This document shows, piece by piece, positions 18,626 to 26,532 of a stretch of DNA of 64,000 nt. The notes below the pieces were generated by a model that searched no databases, was not told where the DNA came from, and worked only from the letters and a program-made list of their open reading frames with translations. The position numbers were made by a program, and so were the translations under genes. Numbering within the stretch: the first letter of the stretch is position 1; every line of letters starts with the position of its first letter. Source of the DNA: Chitinophagales bacterium (GTDB taxonomy: Bacteria; Bacteroidota; Bacteroidia; Chitinophagales; Saprospiraceae); assembly GCA_017303475.1 (NCBI GenBank), contig JAFLBO010000006.1, positions 62,001 through 126,000 of the forward strand, given 5' to 3'.

Positions 18626-20265
18626 ATTTTGCGACTTCCAGCTGCCTTCCGGGCTCTGCGATAGGCGCTGGCAACAGCCTTCCCTGCATCAATACGGCCG
18701 TACCCGTAATAATGACTGTGTCCATTTTTGCTGTATTTGCCGCCTTCCGGATCAATTTTTTGGCAAGAATGGCGTATCAGTTGCTTTACCTGTTTTTGGG
18801 TTAGTTGTGGATTGGCTGCCAAAATGAGCGCCACCACCCCTGCCATACCCGGGCAGGCTCCTGAAGTGCCTCCAAATGCATTGGTGTAATCGCCGTCTGC
18901 GTTGCCAGGTTTGCCCAGTCTGTCGGTGGTGCGCAACCCTTCGCTGATAGGCGCCGGATGACCAAAATCTTCGTACGGATAATCGTTGCTGGGGAAGCTA
19001 ACCCATATTGCTTCGCCATAATCAGCATAAACGCTGCGTTTGCCGGTATCGTTGCAGGCTGCAACGGCGATAACGCCCGGGTAGCTGCAATAACCATCGT
19101 TAGCTACTTCCTCGCGCCCATTGCCTGCGGCAAACAGGATTACGCAGCCTTTACCCTTGCGACCTTTTTTTAAGGCATACTCCATGGCCAGTCTGGTACT
19201 ATCGGGCAGGGCGGTAGATTTTACATGCAATGGATCCTCCGGATTCCACCAATCGCCATCGGAGGGGCCCCAGGAGCATGAAATCACGTCGGCATCATGG
19301 TCGGCGGCCCAAACAAAGGCGTTGGCTTCTGCCATACTGCCCAGGCCACTGCGCAGCCGAATAGGCATCAGGTTGGCCTCCGGAGCAGTGCCGCTGGCGC
19401 CGTCTTTGAGCCCGGCAGCACAAGCCATACCGGCACAAGGGGTGCCATGAGAATCGTCGTCGAACTTGGGCCTTGGGTCTTCGTTGTTTTCTGTTGCATC
19501 ATATGGATGCACTACCCGGCCGGAAAACTCGGGGTGGTTGATATCTACACCATCGTCAATCACAGCTATGGTAATCCCCATGCCCCTGGTGATAGACCAG
19601 GCCGGGTGTATGTTAACGTGGTTGTCTATTACCTGATCAGCTATTTTGGTTATACCCAGGTGCCATTGAAGGGCATGCGCCGGACTTTTAAACCGACGTT
19701 CCTGCACTAGCTCGGGGTGACAATATTCTACCTGTCTTTCTTTTAAAATCTGTTCTGCAATGGCAAATACCTCCAGGCCGGTTCCTTCTTCTGCAGCCAC
19801 GAAATAGGCATTTTTGGCAAAAGAGAGCTTGCTTTTTACCACCAAACGAAACTTGTCCAGAATTGCCAGACATTCCTTTTCCGGTGTAGCATCCTTGAAT
19901 TTGACAAAGAAATTTTCGGTATAAAGCATTACTTCGCCGCTCTCTGCATTTTGCAGCACCCTTCCGGCAAAACGAATTTCGGTTTCCTGTTTCAAAGCGG
20001 CTCGGGCTTCATCCCGGCGGGCGGTGTCCTGGCGTGCCGATTCCAGTCCGAGCTCATCGGCGGGAGCGGCCACCTTGCGTACCGTTACGCCGGCTTCAGG
20101 AAAGGAGGCCACTTCGGTGTTGCCTTCCATCACTTCCCGACTACGGGTGGTCATTTTGAGGTCTTCCAGTTTACGATTCTTTTTGGTGCGAATCGCCACC
20201 ATATCCGGGCTTTCCTTTAGTTGGATGGTTTGGCCCTTCTTACCGCCAAAGGTTACTTTATACAT
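18622..20265 (-). CDS. Intracellular S8 (subtilisin-like) serine protease
   Basis: 547 aa. The catalytic triad is visible: Asp237 (IAVIDDGVDINHPEF), His273 (DDSHGTPCAG) and Ser468 (GGTSGACPGMAG), with oxyanion Asn382 (AAGNGREE). Residues 1-195 form an N-terminal extension with a propeptide-like part (VKFKDATPEKECLAILDKF). No signal peptide is visible, so a cytoplasmic location is inferred. It lies 5 bp behind the membrane AAA-like ATPase gene (20271-21890), which suggests a functional protease-ATPase pair. Confidence 0.9.
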   Translation of the reverse strand: MYKVTFGGKKGQTIQLKESPDMVAIRTKKNRKLEDLKMTTRSREVMEGNTEVASFPEAGVTVRKVAAPADELGLESARQDTARRDEARAALKQETEIRFAGRVLQNAESGEVMLYTENFFVKFKDATPEKECLAILDKFRLVVKSKLSFAKNAYFVAAEEGTGLEVFAIAEQILKERQVEYCHPELVQERRFKSPAHALQWHLGITKIADQVIDNHVNIHPAWSITRGMGITIAVIDDGVDINHPEFSGRVVHPYDATENNEDPRPKFDDDSHGTPCAGMACAAGLKDGASGTAPEANLMPIRLRSGLGSMAEANAFVWAADHDADVISCSWGPSDGDWWNPEDPLHVKSTALPDSTRLAMEYALKKGRKGKGCVILFAAGNGREEVANDGYCSYPGVIAVAACNDTGKRSVYADYGEAIWVSFPSNDYPYEDFGHPAPISEGLRTTDRLGKPGNADGDYTNAFGGTSGACPGMAGVVALILAANPQLTQKQVKQLIRHSCQKIDPEGGKYSKNGHSHYYGYGRIDAGKAVASAYRRARKAAGSRKI

Positions 20266-20270
20266 AATGG

Positions 20271-21890
20271 CTATCGTTTGTTCATGGCATAGGTATTTTC
20301 CACCTTACGGTTGAACTGCTCGTACACCTCTACCGGGATTTTATGCCTTATGGAATGCAAAAACTGCCGGAGTTTGAGGTATTCGTTTTCGGTCAGGATG
20401 TCGTCTTCCATGAAAGCGCTAAAAAGCTCCATGAAGTTTTCACTTACACTGCGGGCGTATTCTATACGTTTTACCATGTCTTCCACAAAGGCCAGAAAAT
20501 ACAGGCCTTCTGTGTATCCCAGGCGTCGCCGGATAACCAGTCCGTCTACCTCACGTTTGATTTCCTCGAGTCTGCGGGAAGCGGTTTCGGCGCTGATTTG
20601 TTGATTTTCAAAGCTTTGGAACACCAGTTTGGCGCGTTCTCCAAAACGACGGATCAATTGTTCGCGGCGGCGGAACACCCAATAACTTACCAGTGCGGTG
20701 AGCAGGGCGGTGGTGGCCACCATGGTAATTTCCACAAAGTAGCCTGTTTCGTGCAGTTTTTCAATCAGCAGGGCAAAAAAACTGGAGCCCGCTTCTACCC
20801 CATTATTACGGATAGTGTACTCCATGCTGTTGAAATCCCGCTCGCGCAGTGGCCGGGTGGGGATCAGGGCATTGAGGTGGTTCATTACCGCCATTTTGAA
20901 CTTGGGCCGTTCGGCATCCATATACAATGGCCGGATATTGGAGCCTTGCCCCATGGTGTGACCAATGCTGTATCTTTTTTCCAGCATTTGGTTGGTTTTG
21001 AGGAAGCAAAACAGGAAGCGCTGCATTTGGGCGGTATCACGCAGGGCTGCCAAACGGGTGGGGTCTTTTTCAGCGCCGCGTTCCTGCAGCCGCAACCAGG
21101 CCACGAGATCTCTTGGGCTAATCTCAAGCAAAAAGCGGTCGCCCAGGCGTTTGAAGTGTTCGCCATTGAATTCTACCACAGCGCCCGGACCGAAGTGTGT
21201 AATGGAAATCAGGAAACAGTTGTCGGGCAGTGAAACTTCCTGGCCACCCACCTCTGCCACAGGTTTTTTGGCGCTCAGGGCTTCCCAGAGAGCCGGACCG
21301 AAAAAGGTTTCCGGATTGATCTTGTCGAAATTGTCAAAAACGGCTACAAAATTTTGGTCGGGGTGTTGCCTGCATCGGTCCCAGAATTGCAGCAATTCCC
21401 CGGGATAGAACATCCCTTTTTCATCTTTTTGACCGATATATTTTTTGTGGAATTCCACATCGAACCAGGGAGCGCAATCAATTTGCAGTACCCTGTCGTG
21501 GCTGCCAGCCAGGAGGTTAGCGGCGCGTTTGCCCTGTTTGGTAGACCCAACGCCGGTTACACCTGAAACTACGATTCTTTTTTGCGGGGAATGAGCGGCA
21601 GCCAGCACCAGTTTCTGGAAAGATTCCCATTCCAGATTGGTAGGGCCTGGGTGCATCACCAGGTGAAATGCAGTGCTGTCGCCCGGAATAAATTCCTTTT
21701 GGTGAATGTTGCAGTAAAGTGTTTGAAGAGAGTCTGGCACTTCAGCCACGAGTGTGGCCGGTTGTTTCAACAAGTTGCCGGCCTCTGCCCACAGCGGGTC
21801 AGGGCGGTTTTGGGAGCCCAGCCAGATCAGGAAAGCCAATACCGGCACTCCGAACCAGGCGATTCGTGTATATGGGAAGGGGGTATACAA
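20271..21890 (-). CDS. Membrane-anchored AAA-like ATPase paired with subtilase
   Basis: 539 aa. TM1 is at residues ~10-25 (IAWFGVPVLAFLIWLG) and TM2 at ~395-415 (MVATTALLTALVSYWVF). Between them is a P-loop-like region with GSTKQGKR, a degenerate Walker A in which the final Ser/Thr is Arg, and a Walker B-like FVAVFDNFDK. A sensor-like LPDNCFLISITHFGPG follows. The C-terminus is a charged coiled coil (ENQQISAETASRRLEEIKRE). The overall family is not one I can name; ATP binding is plausible but the altered Walker A makes hydrolysis uncertain. It is the first gene of a two-gene operon with the S8 protease. Confidence 0.65.
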   Translation of the reverse strand: MYTPFPYTRIAWFGVPVLAFLIWLGSQNRPDPLWAEAGNLLKQPATLVAEVPDSLQTLYCNIHQKEFIPGDSTAFHLVMHPGPTNLEWESFQKLVLAAAHSPQKRIVVSGVTGVGSTKQGKRAANLLAGSHDRVLQIDCAPWFDVEFHKKYIGQKDEKGMFYPGELLQFWDRCRQHPDQNFVAVFDNFDKINPETFFGPALWEALSAKKPVAEVGGQEVSLPDNCFLISITHFGPGAVVEFNGEHFKRLGDRFLLEISPRDLVAWLRLQERGAEKDPTRLAALRDTAQMQRFLFCFLKTNQMLEKRYSIGHTMGQGSNIRPLYMDAERPKFKMAVMNHLNALIPTRPLRERDFNSMEYTIRNNGVEAGSSFFALLIEKLHETGYFVEITMVATTALLTALVSYWVFRRREQLIRRFGERAKLVFQSFENQQISAETASRRLEEIKREVDGLVIRRRLGYTEGLYFLAFVEDMVKRIEYARSVSENFMELFSAFMEDDILTENEYLKLRQFLHSIRHKIPVEVYEQFNRKVENTYAMNKR

Positions 21891-22174
21891 GAGATTATTA
21901 GTTTAGTTCCGGCGAAGGTAGGGAAAATTGAGTGCCTGAGTTTTTGAGTGTTTGAGTTTTTAGTGTTTAAGTGTTTGAGTTGGCGTTCGGCTTGGCTGTG
22001 TGGGGTACGTTTAAGTCAGGACATTCTTTATGGGGGTGAAGACCTGCGAGGACCAACAGGAATGTACCTACGTTGTTTTACGCAGGTAGCTCAGTGTTCT
22101 TTGCTGCATGGCAGCAAAAACGGGTTCGGATTCAGATGCGATGCGGCAGGGGGGCTTGTTACAGCGTAGCAGGG
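21891..22174. other. Spacer with TTTGAGTG words
   Basis: No gene seen. At about 21928-21996 there is a run of gagtttttgagtgtttgag words ending in gttggcgttcggcttgg. The same ending occurs at 26289-26312 and, inverted, at 46671-46691, so this is a dispersed repeat family. Confidence 0.6.
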
Positions 22175-23029
22175 CTAAATTTTCGCCTCAAAATTGTACT
22201 TGAGTCCCCAGTACTCTTTCAGCACCATTTTCACGGATCCGACAGACACAGGCGATTCGATGAGCAGCGGGATACGATTCGCGTCGTCTGATACCCAAAC
22301 GGTCATTTTGGCGTCGTCGTTGAATACATTGCCTGCGATGACTTCAGGTTGGAATTTGAGCGTTTTGTATTTGCCCATTTTGTACACCTTTTTATTCGGG
22401 TCTTTGCCTAGGTAGTTCATTTTCAGCGGATATTCTTCTTTATCCATGAAAACCCTGAAGGGAACGGAATAGCCGGCATACTGGCTTCCGAAGTCGAAAT
22501 TGCGCAGGTTATACAGGGTAGAGAGCACATCGTGGCAATCGGTTTGCACGGTATGTTCTGTTTTTTCTTCCTTTTCTCCACGTTTGGGAGAGCGCCAAAC
22601 GGTCATTTTTTTAGCGCTTTGGTTGAAGGAGATTTTTTCAAAAATATGGTAATCCCCTTCATTCACGCTGCGTTCTGAATAATTGGGCAGCAGGGTGTTT
22701 TTATCCACCCATGAGTCGTACTCATCCTTCACGGTGAAGAACCATTCGTAGGAGTCGTAAGTTTCCCCTTTGGCTTTATAATGGAGCTGATTGCCTTCGT
22801 CGAATACCTGGAAGGTTACTTCACCGGCAGGCACCCAGATGAAATTCAGGTTGTAGTAAATTTTGTAGGTGAGGCGTTCTCCGTGCTGAAAAGCCAGGTC
22901 TACAGCTTCAGTCTCGGCGGGTTTAGCAGGCGCCGGCGCTGCCTTAGGCAGCAAATCTGCGCCCATAGAGCCCAGAAAAAACAGGGTGGCTAACCCGAAA
23001 CTTGCATTTATCCAAATGTTCGTTTTCAT
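22175..23029 (-). CDS. DUF3108 domain-containing secreted protein
   Basis: 284 aa from ATG 23029 (MKTNIWINASFGLATLFFLG, signal peptide); an upstream in-frame ATG at 23077 lies outside the signal. The body matches DUF3108: GERLTYKIYYNLNFIWVPAGE, DSYEWFFTVKDEYDSWVD, CHDVLSTLYNLRN and VWVSDDANRIPLLIE. These are periplasmic or outer-membrane-associated beta proteins of unknown function, found widely in Bacteroidota and Proteobacteria. Confidence 0.85.
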   Translation of the reverse strand: MKTNIWINASFGLATLFFLGSMGADLLPKAAPAPAKPAETEAVDLAFQHGERLTYKIYYNLNFIWVPAGEVTFQVFDEGNQLHYKAKGETYDSYEWFFTVKDEYDSWVDKNTLLPNYSERSVNEGDYHIFEKISFNQSAKKMTVWRSPKRGEKEEKTEHTVQTDCHDVLSTLYNLRNFDFGSQYAGYSVPFRVFMDKEEYPLKMNYLGKDPNKKVYKMGKYKTLKFQPEVIAGNVFNDDAKMTVWVSDDANRIPLLIESPVSVGSVKMVLKEYWGLKYNFEAKI

Positions 23030-23123
23030 GATGATGTGATTTGGTATGTAGACGCGGATATTGGCAAAAGGTTCCATTGAACGTGGTTAATAGATTGTTT
23101 ATTATGTCTTGGGGAACACTGGT

Positions 23124-23326
23124 GAACGCTGGTGAACGCGGATGAGTGGAACGCGGATGACGCGGATGACGCGGATTTTTTTATTATGCTGCCTACGGCA
23201 GTTATTGCTTTTTGTGTTTTGAGAATACTCAATTACTCTAGTCACAAAATTGCCGCAGGCAATTTTTTAAAAATCCGCGTCATCCGCGTCATCCGCGTTC
23301 CACTCATCCGCGTTCACCAGCGTTCC
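23124..23326. repeat. Large inverted repeat built of CGCGGATGA words
   Basis: The left arm (about 23124-23180) and right arm (23269-23325) are perfectly complementary over more than 50 bp and are made of gaacgcggatgacgcgg words. The ~88-nt loop itself contains a terminator-like hairpin, aaaattgcc-gca-ggcaatttttt, at 23247-23266. It sits between the DUF3108 and ompA-like genes. Confidence 0.9.
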
Positions 23327-23366
23327 AAAAAAAGAATGGGCAACCCCGGTAAAGGGATTGCCCATT
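23327..23366 (-). terminator. Intrinsic terminator of the OmpA-family gene
   Basis: The stem AATGGGCAA (23335-23343) pairs with TTGCCCATT (23358-23366) with further inner pairing. On the minus strand it is followed by a run of seven T (aaaaaaa at 23327-23333). It is 25 bp past the stop of the gene ending at 23392. Confidence 0.9.
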
Positions 23367-23391
23367 GTTTAGCTTAAACGGAGGTTATTGA

Positions 23392-24828
23392 TCAATAACC
23401 AGCGTCTTTGTTGCCTTTGAAGCTGCCTTTGCCTGCTTCTTTGCCTTCAGGACGAGCCATTTCGGTTTCGCCTTTAGCTACGCGGAATTCTACGCGACGG
23501 TTCATAGAGTTAGAACCTTTAGCAGGAACCAGAGAAGAGGTTTCACCAGCCCAGTTGAGGATCAAACGATCGCGGGAAATACCGTATTGAGAAACGAGGG
23601 TTTCGATAGCTGCTTTAGCGCGGTTGTAAGACAATACTGCGTTGTAACCTTCTGGTCCGCGAGCGTCGGTGTGACCAACAGCTACTACTTTCAGGCTTGG
23701 GTTAGCTTTCATTACAGAAGCAACCTGGTACAGTTTGTCGTATTCGCCGAAACGAACGCTGTAGCTGTTATCGGTGAAGTTCACGATTGGCAACCACCAG
23801 GTAGTAGCCTGTGGTTCCGGAATTTTGATAGCAGCAATTTTTGCGTCAACGATGCGGTTTACGTCAGCTTCAGTGATAGGTTTTGGCACCTGAGCAACGC
23901 CGTCTTTGTTCACAGTGTAACCTGGAGGAGAGAATGGCTCTTTATCCATGTAGTTAGGAACTTTGTCGCCGTCAGAGTCCAGCGTAACACCTTTGGTGTC
24001 AACACGTGCACCGGCAGGACTGTTGTCTTCTTCGTCGATTGCGTCGATGATACCGTCGCCGTCAGTGTCGGTTGGGTCGTAGATTGGACGTTTTTCGAGT
24101 TCAGAGATAGCGTTACCAGCGGTTTCCATTGGGTTAACCCAGTAGAGAGGCTCAGATTTTTTGTTACCAGCTTTGTCTTTGCCACCGAGGTTGAAGTTCA
24201 GTGACAGGTGTGGCCAGTGGAAAGCGTCGCGGTAAGTGGTACGGTTGTCGTCCTGGTTGTTGTCGCCGTCGAGCAAGTCGCCGTCAGAGCCCAGTACCTG
24301 AGCAACAGTGTATTCAACGCCGAGGTTGAATTTAGAGTTGAAGCGGAAGGCGAGGCCTGCACCAACTTCAGCGATAGCACCGCCGTAGCTTACTGATTCT
24401 GTAGCACCGTTTGGTGTAACGTTGAAGGAGGAGTAACCCAAACCGCCGAACACGTTCAGGCCCACTTTACGAACAGGCTTGTCGAAACGGAGGTTGTTAA
24501 CCGTCATCACCAGTTGACCGCTACCGCTGAACCAGGAAGTTTCAGAAGTTGCAGCGTTGGTGCCGGTGTTCTCGTTTTTCATAGAACCATACAAACCACC
24601 CAGGCGCACAGAGAATACGTGGCCGAGGGATTTGCGCACGTGAAGACCACCTCCGAAGCCAGGGAATTTGGCATCGATATCGCCAACTACCATCGGCGTG
24701 CCGAGGTCAACGCCCAGTTCCCACTGGTCAGCGGGAGTGAAAGAGCGGTATGCGCCTGCATCCTGTGCAGCCAGACCCAGCCCGAAAGAGGTCAAAAGGA
24801 GCGTAAAAGTTAATTTCCGAACCGTCAT
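23392..24828 (-). CDS. OmpA-family outer membrane protein with TSP3 linker
   Basis: 478 aa with a signal peptide (ending GLGLAAQ). An N-terminal beta-barrel (WELGVDLGTPMVVGDID to SLNFNLGG) is followed by calcium-binding thrombospondin type 3 repeats (DTDGDGIIDAID, DSDGDKVPNYMD). The C-terminal OmpA peptidoglycan-binding domain has VVAVGHTDARGPEGYNAVLS, NRAKAAIETL and NRRVEFRV. It anchors the outer membrane to the cell wall. Codon use is strongly biased and regular, as expected of a highly expressed protein, and it has its own strong terminator. Confidence 0.93.
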   Translation of the reverse strand: MTVRKLTFTLLLTSFGLGLAAQDAGAYRSFTPADQWELGVDLGTPMVVGDIDAKFPGFGGGLHVRKSLGHVFSVRLGGLYGSMKNENTGTNAATSETSWFSGSGQLVMTVNNLRFDKPVRKVGLNVFGGLGYSSFNVTPNGATESVSYGGAIAEVGAGLAFRFNSKFNLGVEYTVAQVLGSDGDLLDGDNNQDDNRTTYRDAFHWPHLSLNFNLGGKDKAGNKKSEPLYWVNPMETAGNAISELEKRPIYDPTDTDGDGIIDAIDEEDNSPAGARVDTKGVTLDSDGDKVPNYMDKEPFSPPGYTVNKDGVAQVPKPITEADVNRIVDAKIAAIKIPEPQATTWWLPIVNFTDNSYSVRFGEYDKLYQVASVMKANPSLKVVAVGHTDARGPEGYNAVLSYNRAKAAIETLVSQYGISRDRLILNWAGETSSLVPAKGSNSMNRRVEFRVAKGETEMARPEGKEAGKGSFKGNKDAGY

Positions 24829-24963
24829 AGGGTTGCTGAATTTTTAATGAAATGAATGTTACAGTTTTGTTCGTTTCCTGTTTTTTGAGGTATTTGTCTC
24901 TCGGATGGAGGGATAATGCCTATTAACAGATTAGAAAAACGGGGCAATGGTCGGTAAAAATTT

Positions 24964-26199
24964 TCAAATACCCAGCTTTTTCAGCGCCAAAAATAGGGCT
25001 GTGGTGGATATTTTTCGGGGAGAATCGTTATTTTTTCTTACATCTTCCAATGCACGGCGAATTGTGACCGAGGTATCGGAGAAAATTGCCCGGTCTGTCA
25101 TGGCCGCATCTGGCTGCATCAGGTAGGCAAAAACGCGTGCCATGCCACAATTTGCCACAAAATCCGGTAACACGGCCGTATGCTCATCGGCATACCTGGC
25201 CGTTGGGCCAAAAAACACCTGATCGTCTACAAATGGTACGTTTGCACCACAGGCAATCACTTCCACACCACCGGCCAGCAAATGGTCTACCTGCTCGCGG
25301 GTTACCAGTTTGGAGGCAGCACCTGGTATAAAGATCTGAGCGCCCAGCTTCCAGATTTTTTCGTTTACCTCACTAAACGGAAGCATACGGTGACTATGCA
25401 GTTTGTTGCCGGCCTTCTCGTTGAACAGCTGCTTTACCTCGTCCAGGCTCAGACCTTCCGGCGCCAGTATGCCGCCGTCGCGGTCAATAATGCCCACAAT
25501 TTTCACGCCTTCCTTGGCCAGGTAGCAGGCTGCAGCAGATGCTACATTGCCCCAACCCTGCACAATAGCGGTTTTGCCGTTAAGGTCGGAATGGTGGAAA
25601 ATATCGTAAAAGTGGCGTACCGACTCGGCTACACCGTAACCGGTAATCAAATCTGCTACGGCATGTTTGTGTTTGCCGCCTTCCGGAACGTATTCCAGGT
25701 CTTCTACAATTTTGGTGCAACCATAGCGCAGCTGACCAATAATATTGATTTGCTGACCTTCGGAGGGCTTGAAGTGGCCACGAACGATGCCTTCCTGCGG
25801 GTGCCAAAGCCCGAGAGCTTCTGTAATAGGCACTACGTCTTTGATTTCATCTACGTTCAGGTCGCCGCCCGTACCGTAGTAATTTTTCAAAATGGGCAGA
25901 GCCGCGCGGTACCAGCGTTCCAGTACCTCCAGTCTGCGAGGGTCGGATGGATCAAAGTTAATGCCGCTTTTTGCGCCGCCAATGGCTGGTCCGCAAACGC
26001 TGAACTTGATTTCCATTACTTTGGCCAGCGAGATAACTTCTTCGCAGGTGAGGCCTTTGCGCATCCGGGTGCCGCCGCCGGCTGCTCCGTTTCTGAGGGA
26101 ATTAATGACGATCCAGCCTTCTGCGCCGGTTTCTTCATCGTGCCATTCAAAAATGATTTCGGGTTTTTTCTCCTTGTACTTCTGTAGGAGCTCTTCCAT
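24964..26199 (-). CDS. Glu/Leu/Phe/Val dehydrogenase
   Basis: 411 aa. The N-terminal domain has AAGGGTRMRKGL and the catalytic-lysine region GPAIGGAKSGINFDP; the C-terminal Rossmann domain has KTAIVQGWGNVASAAACYL. The family oxidatively deaminates amino acids with NAD(P). The GGTRM motif resembles leucine/phenylalanine dehydrogenases, while length and the GAKSGI site resemble glutamate dehydrogenases, so substrate is left open. Promoter box TACCTTTG at 26248-26241 (minus strand). Confidence 0.88.
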   Translation of the reverse strand: MEELLQKYKEKKPEIIFEWHDEETGAEGWIVINSLRNGAAGGGTRMRKGLTCEEVISLAKVMEIKFSVCGPAIGGAKSGINFDPSDPRRLEVLERWYRAALPILKNYYGTGGDLNVDEIKDVVPITEALGLWHPQEGIVRGHFKPSEGQQINIIGQLRYGCTKIVEDLEYVPEGGKHKHAVADLITGYGVAESVRHFYDIFHHSDLNGKTAIVQGWGNVASAAACYLAKEGVKIVGIIDRDGGILAPEGLSLDEVKQLFNEKAGNKLHSHRMLPFSEVNEKIWKLGAQIFIPGAASKLVTREQVDHLLAGGVEVIACGANVPFVDDQVFFGPTARYADEHTAVLPDFVANCGMARVFAYLMQPDAAMTDRAIFSDTSVTIRRALEDVRKNNDSPRKISTTALFLALKKLGI

Positions 26200-26240
26200 G
26201 GATTGTGTGGTGGGTGAAATGATCAGGGGATTGAGGGGGG

Positions 26241-26248
26241 CAAAGGTA
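26241..26248 (-). promoter_or_regulatory. -7 box of the amino acid dehydrogenase gene
   Basis: TACCTTTG on the minus strand, a perfect match to the Bacteroidota TAnnTTTG element, 42 nt before the start codon. Confidence 0.6.
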
Positions 26249-26253
26249 ATAGT

Positions 26254-26532
26254 TAGTGTTTGAGTTTTTGAGTGTTTGAGTTGGTGAGTGTTTGAGTTGG
26301 CGTTCGGCTGGGCGGTTTAAGGGACTTCGCCCGCTTGGCATTATTGCAGGATTTCAATTTAGTGAATCCGGAGCGTGGTTTCCCGCAGATTTGCACAGAT
26401 GAAACCGCAGATTTACGCAGAAAGCGTTGTGTTTGGATTCTCGTCGTTGCCTGATGGCTAAATCGATTGTTCACTGAACCGCCCAGCCGAATGCAAACTC
26501 AAACACTCACCAACTCAAACACTCAAAAACTA
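26254..26532. repeat. Inverted repeat of TTTGAGTG words around CGCAGATTT words
   Basis: The left arm (about 26254-26312, gtttgagttggcgttcggc) and right arm (26474-26532) are complementary over ~58 bp with few mismatches. The loop contains cgcagatttgcacagatg-type words (26384-26425) related to the 113-bp repeat at 167. On the minus strand the right arm begins at the TAG stop of the rhamnosidase gene, so it may end that transcript. Confidence 0.85.

Noticed and set aside
19951..21408. Long plus-strand frames opposite the subtilase and ATPase genes (up to 296 codons)
   Set aside because: Minus-strand frames contain the catalytic triad and clear domains; the plus-strand frames are shadows.
25180..26187. 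335-codon plus-strand frame opposite the amino acid dehydrogenase
   Set aside because: Shadow of a well-conserved enzyme gene.
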